This document shows positions 1 through 12,059 of a stretch of 64,000 nucleotides of DNA, one piece after another. Position 1 is the stretch's first letter; each line of letters opens with the position of its first letter. Origin of the DNA: Macrotis lagotis (Eukaryota > Chordata > Mammalia > Peramelemorphia > Peramelidae). A program made the position numbers and the translations under genes. A model generated the notes under the pieces. The model searched no databases, was not told the DNA's origin, and was given only the letters and a program-made list of their open reading frames with translations. The stretch is from NCBI RefSeq assembly GCF_037893015.1, contig NC_133658.1:173123579-173187578 (forward strand), in the 5' to 3' direction.

Positions 1-645
1 CTGTGTTTCTTGAGCACTTCAGATGGGATTTCATGGTCTATCTGCCAACTCATTAGGAACATTGCTCATACTTTAGTTTTCTGGATTTATTCTGATTATT
101 TTTCAGTTTTCTTAATCCTGAAATAAAGAGCTTTTATAGTGCAGCAGAACGTTCATCTCCACCAGAACGTTCACTTAATACAGTCCCTGAACATTCCAAA
201 CATTGTAAAAGCATTTTCAGGGTAGTATTTAGAAAAAAAATTTTTTAAGGAAATGTTTGTGAAAAGTGTACAATGGTAATAATGCATCACCTACATGGGG
301 CTTTGAAAATATGCTTCCAACTTTGAACTCTGGGATAGCTTTGTGAGAGACTGGGAGATAAACAGCTCAAGAGCAGCTAGTCAGCAGATAAAGATCCATG
401 TATATTTTCCACTAAATCATTATTCTCTGTCCTCTTGGTGCCCTTTGTAAATATTCAAGACTTTCAGAAGTCAGGGATTGTATGCAGCTACATCTGCTTG
501 TTCTGAAAATGCATTGTGATAGTAACTTTCTCACTTAATGTTAAGTTTAATAACTTTGTCTAGGGCAGAACAAAACCCATGCCAGCAATGAGGGGCTGCC
601 CAAGTATGGACAGGAATGAGGACTTGAATTATGCCCTTGTTCCTG
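1..645. other. Unassigned AT-rich sequence
   Basis: I see no coding region, RNA gene or recognisable transposon here. It is ordinary A+T-rich non-coding sequence. Confidence 0.5.
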
Positions 646-649
646 GGAA

Positions 650-930
650 AGGCAATATGTGAGTAGAAATGGATCTAAATTTGGAGTCAGAGAATCTGGG
701 TTTAAACCCTCACCTAATATTTATTAACTCTGACCTTGGATAAACAAAGTAGAGGAAAAAGAGACTCTGAAGTCAGAGGATTTGGATTCAAATTCTACCT
801 CTATATCTTGCTACCTGTCTGATATTGAGCAAATCACTTAATATCTTTGGGACTCATTTTCTTCATCATAATAAGAAGAGGATTGGATTCTAAGATGATC
901 TCTAAAGTCCCTTCCAACTTTAAGTTGGTG
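650..930 (+). repeat. MIR-type CORE-SINE fragments
   Basis: Two adjacent pieces read like tRNA-derived CORE-SINEs: 'ggagtcagagaatctgggtttaaa' near 690 and 'agtcagaggatttggattcaaattc' near 772. The second continues into the 'gcaaatcacttaat...ttcttcatcataata' core typical of MIR. Both are diverged, so they are old. Confidence 0.65.
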
Positions 931-935
931 ACCAT

Positions 936-2235
936 TTAATTTCCCATTGCCATCATTTTTTTCTTGTTCATCTTATCATCAATTAATACTATGTGAGCTC
1001 ATAAAAAGTGATTAATAGATATCTGTAGACTTAACTCATTAGGGATAGGACCTGGACTTGTTATCTCAGCAGTAAAGGTAATTCCAAGATGAGGAAACTC
1101 CCATCACCAGTGCAGGTTAAGAACTTTGTTTCAACTTTTTATCTGAGAGTTGCATGATGTGATGTAGTCACCTAGCCAACAAAGTCAGTTCTCTATCCGT
1201 TGCACAGATTTTCCATGATTCCTCTCATTTCCTTTACATTGGCATAGCAATGCTACTATGTGAATGGCATGCTGAAGAAAGATCTGACCTTGGAGTCAGG
1301 AAAACCTAGATGTGAGTACCAATTCTGACACATGCCACTTTGTACAGACGCAGACAAATCACTCAACCTCTTGGTGCCTCAGGTCACATCTCTAAAACTA
1401 TCCATTAGAGAACAAGTGACAATCCATGCTAGTTGAGGGAATTTTCTCCTTGGGAATTCCCTATACCAATGTAATTACCAGTCTAATGCAAAAATTAATA
1501 ACATCTCACAGATCCATCACATGGACCAATTAATTAATAATTAATTAATTAGTGAATCACCATGAAAAATATAAACATGATCAATTCACTGCTGTTCAGT
1601 TTCACTGATTTTTTTTTTCTCCTTTAGATTCAAGCTAGCCTATCCCCAAATCAGACTCAATCAGAAACTTAAGGGCCCCAATTTTCATCACTAGTCACAC
1701 TTGAAATTTAGAATTAAAATAAACCTCTTGATATATTTATTTTTCCATTTCTGGTGTTGTTTTTTCCTGCAGGGCTGATTTATATCATGCTTCTCTCCTC
1801 GGTTTAATCAGGTATCATGAATTTAATTTGATAGAATTTTTTTTCTGTTCAGAGAAAAGTAACATGAAACGTTTTTCCTATTCATATTCAGTGGGTTCAT
1901 GCTTTTACCTTCAAGTTAAATGTAAATAGTCCAGCTGCTCAACAAATACATCCATTAATTTAGCCAGTTCAATTTTAAATCAACAAAGACAAGGACGGGC
2001 AGCTAGAAACCCAGAATGAGAGAACAGGCAAGGTTCTTTGAATGTCAGCAGCTACTTGATCTACAGTCACTTCTCAGTGATTAAAGACCATCCAGTTTCT
2101 AGTTCTTAATATCTCAAGGCACTGTGCTGCATGTCATCCTTCTGGTTCTCACTTTGATGATTGTTGGTACTATCACCAAAAGATGGGTGAGGAGGCCAGT
2201 GTTAAAGCCCTACCAGAGGATCAATGACTGTACTA
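936..2235. other. Mostly unassigned, with one MIR-like piece
   Basis: A weak MIR-like SINE lies at about 1265-1420 ('gaccttggagtcaggaaaacc' then 'acaaatcactcaacctcttggtgcctcag'). A self-complementary AATTAATT cluster sits at about 1527-1551. I see nothing else: no gene, no promoter and no terminal repeats. Confidence 0.45.
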
Positions 2236-2239
2236 GGGA

Positions 2240-2410
2240 TCCTAGAAGACTTGGGAATGTTCTTCTGTTGTCAAAAGAATGTAAAAGGTAGGGACTTTGT
2301 AAAGGCAGGGATTATTTTATTTTTATTTTTATCTTTGTATATCCAGTACATAGCACAATGGTTGGCATATAGTAGGTACTTATTAAAGTACTTGTTGATT
2401 GGTTGATTGA
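2240..2410 (+). repeat. L2-type LINE 3' end
   Basis: The stretch 'gtagggactttgtaaaggcaggg' followed by 'tagcacaatggttggcatatagtaggtacttattaaagtacttgttgatt' is the characteristic 3' end of an ancient L2-type LINE. The same signature recurs near 3600, 11800, 17300, 21100 and 23650. Confidence 0.65.
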
Positions 2411-2759
2411 TTGATTTATTGTTATGTAGTCAGAAGGAAAGCAGCAAGATCATTAGATTTCCATATTACTAAGACAGGAAGTAAACTGGAGGAGGAATCA
2501 GAATAAGAACTCTTAATCTATAATGTCTCAAAGTTCAGGGATTGGAGAGGAGCAAGGAGCAGGGCCTTTACTGTCAATGCCTTTTTATATCCCTGTCAAA
2601 ATTTAAATCATTTTTATGGGACATATATCTTAGACTGTCAAAACAAATAAACAATAAAGTGCCCAGAACTCATGAAGAGGAAGAGAGTGAGTTGGATTGT
2701 AACTGAGAAATTTCACAGGGCTTTCAGTGACCCCAAACTGCTCCCTGAAACAAACCTTT

Positions 2760-3640
2760 CTCTTTCTATTTCCAGTATTCTCCTAGGGTTATCATATCAA
2801 CTCATTTCTCTATATCTCTTCAGAGCATCATTGTCTTCCTAGTCATCCAGGTTCTCAACCTTAGTGTCAATCTTGACTTCTTATTCTCCCTAATAAAACA
2901 TAGCCAATATTTTCTAAATCTTGACTTTCTATCTCAACATCTCTGATATACATCCTTTTCTTTCCCCACTAATACCACCACCACCCTAGTTCAGTCCCTC
3001 ATCATATTTCTCCTAGACTAATTATTTTCCCTGCAGTCTCTCCCCTCTCCAATACATCTTCCACATAACTATCAATAACACACACACACAAACAAATTTG
3101 ACAATAAACTTTACTCAATATACTGCTATGACTTCCCATTCTTTTGAGGCTTCAATACAAATTACTCTTTGGATGTAAATCTCTTCACAATCTGGCCCCA
3201 TGCTCTTGTGTTCCCTTTACCACATATCACTTCACTTCTGCAATACAGTCTTCTTCCTCAGTTCATCTCACATGTCTGATCCTATATACTGGCAGTATCC
3301 AGTGGCTGGGTCATACTCTTTCTGAACCACTACCTCTTTGAATTCCTTTGAATTCCTTTGAATTCCTAATTTTCTCAAAACAGATAAAGCACCACTTTCT
3401 ACAAGAGGCCTTTACTGATCCCTGAAGCTACTGCCCCCCCACCCCCAAGTTTAATTTATATGTATTTTATAATCCTGTACACAGTTTAAGCTATTAAAGC
3501 TTGACATTACACTAAAATATTTGAAATACCCTGTAATGTATGTGTTGTCTTCCCCATTAGAATGTAAAGTCCAAGAGATCAGGGACTGTTTTGCTTTCAC
3601 TTTTTATACACAGTATAGTTTGTAAACATATAGTAGAAGC
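2760..3640 (+). repeat. L2 LINE fragment (3' part)
   Basis: The pyrimidine-rich text reads like decayed L2 reverse-transcriptase 3' sequence: 'ctcttcacaatctggcccca' near 3180 and 'ttttctacaagaggcctttactgatcc' near 3395. It finishes with the usual L2 end near 3560-3640. Any open frame inside is incidental. Confidence 0.6.
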
Positions 3641-4124
3641 TTAATAATCTGAAATTTTCTCCTAAGCTCCAGTTTCCCAGTACCAATTGTGTTCTATTCA
3701 TCTCATACCAGATCCCCATAGGTATCTGCAACTCAACATGTCCAACATAGAACTCATTATCTTTTCCCCAAAACCCTTCCCTCGTCCAAAATTTCCTATT
3801 GTCAAAAGCACCACCATCCTTCTGATCACCAAGGTTCAAAATCTCCATATAGTCTTCAATTCTTCACTTACACAAATTTAAGGCTAAGAACTGAAGATAA
3901 AATGTTAGTCCTTGTCCTCAATGAATTTACATTCTACTGGAGGAAAAAACATGTACATAGAAAAACAAATATAAAATATTTATATTCTTTGTGGAACCAT
4001 CCAACAGTAGATTTCCATGCCCTTAATACTAGCCCCATTAATTTATCAATCTCTAAGCAAAAGCTGTGTGCTTGTGCCTGTCTGTGTATGTGTGATGTAT
4101 ATGCATGTTCAAGTGTATGAAAGA

Positions 4125-4233
4125 GCAAGAAGAAGACAAAGAAGAAGAAGAAGAAGAAAGAAGGAAGAAGACAAAGAAGAAGAAGAAGAAAAAAAGAAAG
4201 AAGAAAGAAAAGAAGAAAGAAAGGAAGAAGTGA

Positions 4234-4329
<96 letters not shown>

Positions 4330-4341
4330 AGAATGAAGAAT
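4125..4341 (+). repeat. GAA / GAAA polypurine microsatellite
   Basis: About 215 bp of almost pure purine: an irregular (GAA)n part, then a clean (GAAA)n run from about 4214. The Lys/Glu-rich frame on one strand and the Ser/Leu/Phe-rich frame on the other are by-products of the repeat, not proteins. Confidence 0.95.
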
Positions 4342-4661
4342 GGTAGGCATAGTCTGTGAAGTCCTAGAGCCTAGGTAGTAACATAAAAGTTGAAGTATGT
4401 TTGTGGTATCTATCCTTCAATCCTGAGTGATGTCAGGTGGCCTTTAGGGCTCATTCTAATGTTGAGAAGAATATCTCCCCCAGGGTAATTGGGATCAGAA
4501 GGGTCTTTGATCCTTCCCTGATGGTTACTATGTGGGATAGAATTTGAGTCTGTGGTTCTGCTTAGTGATTAAAATAGAAACTATGAATAATGGAAGACAA
4601 CAATCTTTAAATAATCAAAATTATGAATGTTCCAAAGAGCAATGAAATAATAAATGGTGGG

Positions 4662-4925
4662 TTTAAAAGATATTTTGTTGTTGTTAAGTGATTTCATTTG
4701 TATCTGATTCTTCATGACCCTTTTGGAATTTTCTTGGCAAAGATACTGAAGTAGTTTGCCATTTCCTTCTCCAGCTCATTTTACAGGTGAGGAAACTGAG
4801 GCAAACAAGGTTAAACAGATTTGCCCACAGTCACCCAGCTAGTAGGTGTTGGAGGATGGATCCGAACCAAGTTCTTCCTGACTCGAAGCCTAGTATTCTA
4901 TCCACTGTAACACCTAGGTACCTGG
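4662..4925 (-). repeat. MAR1-type CORE-SINE, near full length
   Basis: Read on the minus strand this is a tRNA-related head, a 'caaactgtggg...' type core, and a tail matching 'ttcttggcaaagatactg' in reverse. The plus-strand text 'cattttacaggtgaggaaactgaggcaaac' and 'tattctatccactgtaacacctaggtacc' marks the two ends. This is a common marsupial SINE. Confidence 0.85.
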
Positions 4926-5815
4926 AAGCATATTACCAAATCTTTTTTTAAAGATATTAAAAAAAGATAAGTAGAATGGGATGAGCAGGTGGGCTAGCCA
5001 TGTAGGAAAGCAACATGTTAGAACTTATTGATGGGAAGAATTGATCAATATAAGAAGGTATGAATATATTTCAATGTGTACCCACTAGTGGAGAGAGTTC
5101 CCACATATAAGAAGATGATGGGTCCATTGAAATATGGAAGTATTTCTGATAGAGTCAGACTACTAATTGGCAGAAATGAAAGGAGCCACTATTTGGGGGT
5201 AATACACCAGCTGAGTGAGGAGCGGCCTTCATTGTAGTCTCTTAAGAAAAATTGTGGGAAAAGGTCTAGTGGAGAAAGTAATATTTTAGCAAAATTAATT
5301 TTTTGGATTTTCTTTGCATTTTTCATTTATTATTATATCACATTATATTATATATTATGTTATTGTTATGTTAATTATTATATACAATAATATACAATAT
5401 GATTATTATAGTAATATATTTTATAAAAATGAAGTATGCTCATTACCTGATTTGGTAATATTGGTTGGGATATTCAGTACATCATTGAGGATAGCAAATT
5501 GTTTCTACTATCCTCTTCTGTTTTCTTCTACCTGTATAATTCCACAAAAGGGGAAAATGTGCTGGATATGGATTTGTTTATAAATTGTTAACAGGTAAAG
5601 CTTTTTTTAAAGCGATTCATTTTGCTTAACTTTGTTCTGGAGAAGATGATAAATTACCCTCTGTCAAGTTTTCTTCCTAATTTCCTTTTCTTCTTGTGAT
5701 TAGAATTTTAATTTGTAAGAATAAATCCTCCACTGATGCCCTAATCTGATGTGATTTCCCATTATCAGTTTGGAAGTGACTTGTTTCCCAACAGTTATGC
5801 CATCAAAACACATGT
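4926..5815. other. Unassigned, very AT-rich
   Basis: No gene or element recognised. A block at about 5320-5430 is almost pure A/T (TATTATATA-like), probably a decayed simple repeat. Confidence 0.45.
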
Positions 5816-6148
5816 TCTTTTTAAAAAATTATTCATTTTAAATAAATATAAATGAGGTGGGGGGGAAGAGCATTTCCATGTGTACAGCAGAAAATAATTC
5901 ATTATAAAAGTATATGTTTTCATTTCAAACTGTTTGAGGTTTTTTTGATAAATAATGTAATAAACACACTGTCTTCAAAACTACCCAGTTTTTCTGTGCT
6001 TCCTTCTGATTTTTTTTGTTCTTTGATGTGTACCTTTTATTTTTTCCTCATTTCACCTCATCCCCTAGAAGACTACAATTAAACACAAAATAATATATTT
6101 ATATACACATGTACATATATCTATATACATATTGAAGTACAATATCAA

Positions 6149-6953
6149 TGTTTGTGAAATTCCTGTATAGAAATTCCTGTATAGAAAGGGGTCCCTGATA
6201 TCCTTCTGGGCCCTGAGAAATTCCTTAGAAATATAACTTTGGGGGGATGGGTAGGTGGCGTAGTGGATAAAGCACATGCCTTGGAGTCAGGAGTACCTGG
6301 GTTCAAATCCGGTCTCAGACACTTAATAATTACCTAGCTGTGTGGCCTTGGGCAAGCCACTTAACCATATTTGCCTTGCAAAAACCTAAAAAGAAATATA
6401 ACTTTGGCTAGGTTCCTTTGGGTCTGAAAATAGTCTGAATAGGACTCAAGGGGTCACAGATATACCATAAATTTAGTTAAGATTTAGAAAGCACCCTTGT
6501 TAGCCTAATTATCTTGCTTTATCTGTACGATTCCTGCTTCCTCCCAGTACTGCCTCCCCTTCCCCAGATGTGACTGGAACCATAAGATAGAAAATTTTAT
6601 TTGTGGGAAGCCCGTGAATACGTGACTACCTCTGTCTCATGAAACAACTTCAAACATAACGCAAAGACCCTGACCCTTTTCCTACTCTGTCTAACCCCCT
6701 AGCTATACTGAACTATATGTTTACATATGTTTGTATTAGTATAACAAGACAATATAGCTAACTACTATCTTTGCTTCTGTATCCTGCTTGCTCTCAGTAC
6801 CCCCTCCCCTCAAAACACTATAAAAACCCAATCCCCTGAACACTCAGGTACTGTCTAATTTGGGTATTCTTTATGTGGAGACAGTCCCTGGGAATATTAA
6901 AGATCTCCAAACTTATCAAATTCTGGCCTCCATCTCGCTCTTTGAGTACAACA
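6149..6953 (+). mobile_element. Solo LTR, gamma-like (ERV1) endogenous retrovirus
   Basis: A TATA box ('actataaaaacc' near 6818) is followed by a cap-region-like stretch, a polyadenylation signal variant ('attaaag' near 6897) and a T/C-rich tail ending in 'gagtacaaca', the layout of a gammaretroviral LTR. The start is placed at a TG near 6149-6153 and is uncertain; I could not confirm a target duplication. It sits inside an antisense L1 and carries a WSINE1, so it is of middle age. It is a fossil with no coding part. Confidence 0.55.
6243..6391 (+). repeat. WSINE1-type SINE with target duplication
   Basis: A full tRNA-derived SINE: 'taggtggcgtagtggataaag', the B-box-like 'gggttcaaatcc', 'tacctagctgtgtggccttgg', then an A-rich tail after 'ttgccttgca'. 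It is flanked by the perfect 16-bp duplication 'agaaatataactttgg' at 6227-6242 and 6392-6407. It lies inside the ERV1-like LTR. Confidence 0.93.
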
Positions 6954-7610
6954 ATATATACAAAGATGTGCACATATATTTGTCAGTTCTTTCTCTACAG
7001 GTGGATAGCATCTTCCTTCATAGGTTCAACCTTCATGTTTTTCTAAAATCATCCACCTCATCATTATTTATATATCACGGTCGTATTCCATTACAATTAT
7101 ATACCACAACTTGTTTAACCATAACCTAGTTGAAAAGTATCTATAATTTTAGACAATCTAACAGAGGTAAGTTGATATCTGAAAGTTGTTTTAATTTCCA
7201 TTTCTGTAATCAATAATGATTTGTAGCATTTTCCCATATGACTATATATTTTTTATTTTTTCATTGAAAAACTTCCTGTTCATATCCTTTGACCTAACTG
7301 TAGGGAATGATTCATATTCTTACAAATTTGACAATATCTTTGTATATTTGAAAAATGAGACCTCTATTTGAGAGACTATCTGAAAGATTCTTCCCCCCAA
7401 TTTTCTGCTTTTCTTCTATTCTTGGCTACATTGGATGTACTTTTTAATTTAAGATAATCAAAATTATTCATTCAATTATTTAGCACAATGATTTCTATCT
7501 CTTTTTTCTTCATAAATTGTTCTCCTGTCCAAGAGTCTGATATGTTCCATTTTCTTTTAATTTTCTTGTGATATCTCCTTTTATATATGTCATGTATCCA
7601 TTTTGATCTT

Positions 7611-7914
7611 TGCTGGGAACCATTGTATATTGGGAATACTGCAAATTATTATCACCTGAAGCCTTTGAGCATCAGAACCTTGTTTGGCTAAGTACCATGG
7701 GAGTGGGAGTGGATTAGAGACTGGAAAGGTTTTTAAGCACTTTTATTCTGGTAAATAAACAGAGCACTTGGAGCACTTGGAGCACTTGGAGATCTTGATG
7801 GAGTACTTGTCTCCTTTGTAATCCTTGTCTCTGGCCCCTCCAATGCTCACCTGGGGAGACTGAAGGAGTACAGAAGTGGGACTCAACATAAGAGTCCAGG
7901 AAAGGGACTCAACA
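7611..7914 (+). mobile_element. Solo LTR of a short-LTR ERV2 family
   Basis: A 304-bp solo LTR bounded by TG...CA and by a perfect 6-bp duplication 'gatctt' (7605-7610 and 7915-7920), the size typical of betaretrovirus-like (ERV2/K) elements. It has a TATA-like 'tttttaagcac' near 7730, a polyadenylation signal 'aataaa' near 7755, three tandem copies of 'gagcacttgg' near 7762-7790, and a T/C-rich stretch 'cttgtctcc...ccttgtctct' near 7806-7833. It shares its 5' block with the LTRs at 18.8, 20.6 and 39.3 kb. Confidence 0.88.
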
Positions 7915-8689
7915 GATCTTATCTTACTACATGGATTAAAATATTAGCCAATGCCTAATTTCTGCCAGACTGCTTTCCAGCTTTTCCAACAATTTTTACC
8001 AAATAATGAATCCTTATTCCCCAACACTTAAATTTTTATATTTGTCAAACACAAGGTTACTATAATCCTTTACTGTTTTGTATTATTTATCAACTCTATT
8101 CCATTCATCTAATATTTTTATTGCTTAGGCAATATCAGATAGTTTTGCTATTTACTGCCTTATAATATAGTTTCCATATTGCTGAACCTCCTTCCCTTAC
8201 ATTGTTTTTCCATTAGTTTCTTTGAAATTCTTGCTATTTCAAACGTTATTATTTTCTAACTCAGTAATATATATTTTTAATGATTTAATTAGATTGATAT
8301 TAAATAGATTAGTTAGGTAAAGTTGTCATTTATATCATATTGACTTCACCTACTCTTGAACAACTAATATTTCTCCAATCATTTAAATCTGACTTCATTT
8401 ATATAAAGAGTGTTGCATAATTATGTTCATGTTGTTTCTGGGACGGTTTTAGCAGGTATATAATCTCTGATATTTTATACTGTCAGGGTAACACTCTTAT
8501 TTATAATCATATATCCTTGAAGTATTGAAGAATAAGGATAAATGCCATTAGTAGAATTAAGGGTGAATTAAGAAAGGGAATCAATCCAATGAAAGAAATT
8601 CATGGTAAGGAGAATGCATGGTAATACCAATAATAATTTTTGAAATAAAAATGTATTGTATTAAAGTTTGAAAAACAATTTCCCTGTGT

Positions 8690-8990
8690 TTTCTGTTGAC
8701 AACTAAGTGAAAAAAAGGAAAGAGCACTAGACTTGGAATGAGGAAGAATTCAATTCCTGCCTCAGACAGTTACTAATCCTACCTTTGGCAAGAAGACTTT
8801 CTGAATCCTCCATAATCTTAATACCTTTCCTCAGAGATTCTCTCCAATTTATCCTGTTTACATATTCACTCCTTCATTAGACTAGGAGCTCCTTGTGAGC
8901 AGGATCCAGGTTTTTACATTACTTTATATTCTACTACTTAGCAAAGTAAGTGACATAGCAAAGGCATTTAATATAATCTTGTTGATTTGA
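8690..8990 (+). repeat. MIR-like head and L2-like tail
   Basis: 'agagcactagacttggaatgagg' near 8722 looks like a SINE head. 'ttagactaggagctccttgtgagcaggatcc' near 8877, ending in 'aggcatttaatataatcttgttgattt', is an L2-type 3' end. Both are old and partial. Confidence 0.5.
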
Positions 8991-9099
8991 TCATGGCTAT
9001 GGCACTTAATCTTTCAGTCTCTTCACTTATAAAAAAGGGAGAATAATCTCACCATATATATTGATATCATATGCTATATAATAATATTATATTATAATA

Positions 9100-9352
9100 A
9101 TAGCAGCTAGGTAGAACAGGAACAGAATGATTTGTCTGAAGTCAAGAAGACTCATCTTCTTGAGTTCAAATCTAGCTTCAGATACTTATTAGCTGTGTGA
9201 CCCTGGGCAAGTCACTTAACCCTGTTTGCCTCAGTTTCCTCATCTATAAAATGAGATGGAAATGACAAGCCACATCAGTATCTTTGCCAAGAAAACTCCA
9301 AATGAGGTCACAAAGAATCAGACATGACTGAAAAACTATTGAACAACAATAA
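9100..9352 (+). repeat. MAR1-type CORE-SINE, full length
   Basis: Head 'gcagctaggtagaacagg', B box 'gagttcaaatc', core 'cctgggcaagtcacttaaccctgtttgcctcagtttcctcatc', then 'tctttgccaagaaaactcc' and 'acatgactgaaaaactattgaacaacaa'. All parts are in order on the plus strand. Confidence 0.9.
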
Positions 9353-9482
9353 CATCCACCTTTAAGGATAGTTGTACAGATCGAATAGGATAAGAGATGC
9401 AAAGTACTTTGCAAATCAAAAAGGACTTTAAAAATGCTAGCTGTTATCTTTTTGAGTCTCACAACATTCTGATGTAAATTTT

Positions 9483-9722
9483 GCTGTTGTTGTTCAGTCA
9501 TTTCAGTTGTGTCTAACTCTTCCAGACTTAATTTGAGGTTTTCTTGGCAAGGTTACTCAAATGGTTTGCCATTCTTCTCTATCTCATTTTACAGATCAGG
9601 AAACTGGGGTAAACAGAGTTAGATGACTTGTCCAGGGTCACACATCTACTATCTGAGGTCAAATTTGAACCCAGGAAGATAAGATAAGATCCAGTACTGT
9701 TCATTGCACCACTTCCCCTGCC
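9483..9722 (-). repeat. MAR1-type CORE-SINE
   Basis: The same family in the opposite orientation: 'ttgttgttcagtcatttcag' opens it and 'ttcttggcaaggttactc' and 'cattttacagatcaggaaactgggg' follow. It forms an inverted pair with the copy at 9100-9352, about 130 bp away, which could fold into a hairpin if transcribed. Confidence 0.85.
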
Positions 9723-11255
9723 ATGATATAGATGTTGGCATTTTTATCCCCAAATTACAGATGAGGAAACTGAAGCTTGAAACTATTCTAAGCCAATCCT
9801 AGCTCAGACCAGTAAATTGATTCAGACTTGGGATTAGAATACAATGAAAAACTTATGGAGCATAAAATTCAATAAAAATTAAAGGTTGCAATTCACTAAA
9901 TGCTGTTCTCTACCTCCATATCCTCTGGGGCAGCAATACCAAGTGAGAAAGATGTGCCATAGGGCAGTGGGAAATCTATCAAACCTCAGGAGCCTGGATT
10001 TTCTATAGGCCAGGTTTTTTATGCCTCTAGTCCTTCCTGCCAGTGGCCTCCTTAAAGAGAAATCTTCCCAAACTACATAAAATAAATGCTGTTTCTTCCA
10101 CAAAAAGGTTAGGTGAGTTGCCAATGACCATGCAAGTCCATTTTTTTAAAAGAGTTACCAGCATAAGGTTAAATGGACCGTGGCTTCCTAGAATTTAAAC
10201 ATTTTATCCAGTGGAAGAAACTCCCAATACTGAATTCATATCTTTTACTCACTGATCTCTTTCTGGATGAAAAGATGACTCTATATTTTATCTGTGAAAG
10301 GGTTTCTGCTTAAAATAATATTGTTCCTGACATAGATAGATGTTCTCAATTGTAGTTATTTCCCAATTAACTTTCTCATCTTAACCATTAGTAGGTCACT
10401 AATTAATATCAAACTCCTACTGTTTGCAGAGGTTATTGTGTTCTCAGTAAAACAATTACATAAACAAACAAAAAAGCCATTACCAGAGTCAAAACCCACA
10501 AAATGTTCCTCTACCTGCTGGGGTCATTTATTCAATAGAATGCATATTGTGCTCTCTTAAAGCTGCATTTATGTTTACTAAGGCTTCCTGCCAAAACTGC
10601 CCTTGGCATCCTGCAAAGGTTTTCAAAAATCATCTATATAATGCAAGTTGCTTTTAAGCAGCTATGCTCTAAACCCCCTTGAATATAAAGATAACATCTA
10701 TGTAATAAAGAAATGTAAAACCATTTCCTATGCTTACTTTGGACAAAATTCAGAAGCATATGTGTTAAACAGTCTGCTCATAGTTTAATAATAGTAAGCC
10801 TCACTCAGGCTATGGAAAAATTCATATAAGCCCATAATGAACATTCACTTAGATTAGTTTTTCACCTTTTTGGAGTCATGGAAACTTTCAATAGTCTGGT
10901 GAAACCTGTGAACCCTGTTCTCAGGATAATGATTTTTTTGTTTTTTTTTCTTCTTATTTATTAAAGGCAATGAGGCTAAGTGACTTGCCCAAGGTCACAA
11001 AGCCAGAATAATGTTTTAAATGCATAAATACCCATAGAATTATAAAAGAAATTAATTATATTTGGACATAGTTATCAAAATATTTTTAAAAATGGGTTTA
11101 CAGACTCCAGGTTAAGAACTTTTGCATTGGCAGCTAATTGTTTTACTAGTTTGTCTCTTTTCCTCTCCCTCAACCTCTTTATGTAATTAAGATTGACAGT
11201 GTAGTTGCCAAATCCTATCAGATCTATTGTCACAATTTTCAGATATGATCCCTCC
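9723..11255. other. Mostly single-copy sequence
   Basis: No gene is supported. A WSINE1 remnant lies at about 10955-11010 ('gaggctaagtgacttgcccaaggtcacaaagcc'). The stretch 10500-10860 looks free of repeats and less A/T-biased than its surroundings, so it is a plausible place for a conserved non-coding element; only an alignment could tell. Confidence 0.4.
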
Positions 11256-11259
11256 TCTT

Positions 11260-11885
11260 TACACATGTGACTACTACTACTACTCTTCTCTCGAGTAGAC
11301 CACTCCAATAGCCTTCTAATTGGTTTCCTTATCTCTAGTCACTCCATCCCAGGGTGTCCTCCAAAGATATGCCAAAGTAATCTTCCTAAAGAATTTATGA
11401 CTGTAATACTTGTTCAAAATCCTAGTTGATGTCTATTTCCCAGATTCTGAGTTTTATTTCTTATTTCCATCCCTTTTCACAGACTGGCCTTCATTGCAGA
11501 AATGCTCTCCTTCCTCATTTCTAACTTTCAGAAGTGCACCACTGGTATCCACATAATATCAAGAAACTATGAAGAATGTTATTGCCATATGGAGTGCTGC
11601 CATCAGAGAAAATAGGGACAGGAGTAACACAGGATAGACAGGCATGGATGGGTTGCAATCTGCATCTTTGGAGGGAGTATCCACCTTGATGAGATCACAT
11701 TTCTATTAGATTATTTGAGTCCTAGAATAAGTGTTGTACTATATCACCACAAACCTCCTCACCAATAGACTGCAAACCCCTTGAGGACATGTTCTATGTG
11801 TTCTATTTTGTTTTTTTTCCTCTGTATTCCTAGTTTATAGCATAGTTTCATTACTTAGTAAATGTTTACTGAACTGAATTGAATT
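11260..11885 (+). repeat. L2 LINE fragments
   Basis: 'gccaaagtaatcttcctaaagaatttatgactg' near 11370 is the classic L2 text before its 3' end. The L2-like end itself appears at about 11768-11880 ('ttgaggacatgttctatgtg...tagtaaatgtttactgaactg'). The 200 bp between are unassigned. Confidence 0.55.
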
Positions 11886-12059
11886 AAAATTGTCTGAATG
11901 GTTAGATTATAATCACTGAAGACAGGGATTTTTCAGATTTAATACTATGCACATGACAGTGGGATAAGTCCTAGAAATATAGAAAAGCATAAAAAAACCA
12001 CATAGATTCCAAGAAGCTTACAGTCAGATTATGGAACATATACATGTATAATATCGAAG

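Larger units (their letters stand above)
5820..8515 (-). mobile_element. L1 LINE, 3' part, split by two LTRs
   Basis: On the plus strand the text is the reverse of an L1 3' region. 'gttgttttaatttccatttctgtaat' near 7180 and 'cttcctgttcatatcctttgacc' near 7270 are hallmark antisense motifs from the end of L1 ORF2. The body continues to about 8515 with reverse-transcriptase C-terminal remnants. It is interrupted by an ERV1-like LTR (about 6149-6953) and by an ERV2 solo LTR (7611-7914), so it is older than both. No open ORF2 remains. Confidence 0.75.

Noticed and set aside
4017-4346. Lys/Glu/Arg-rich frame near 4.1-4.35 kb
   Set aside because: Translation of the GAA/GAAA microsatellite.
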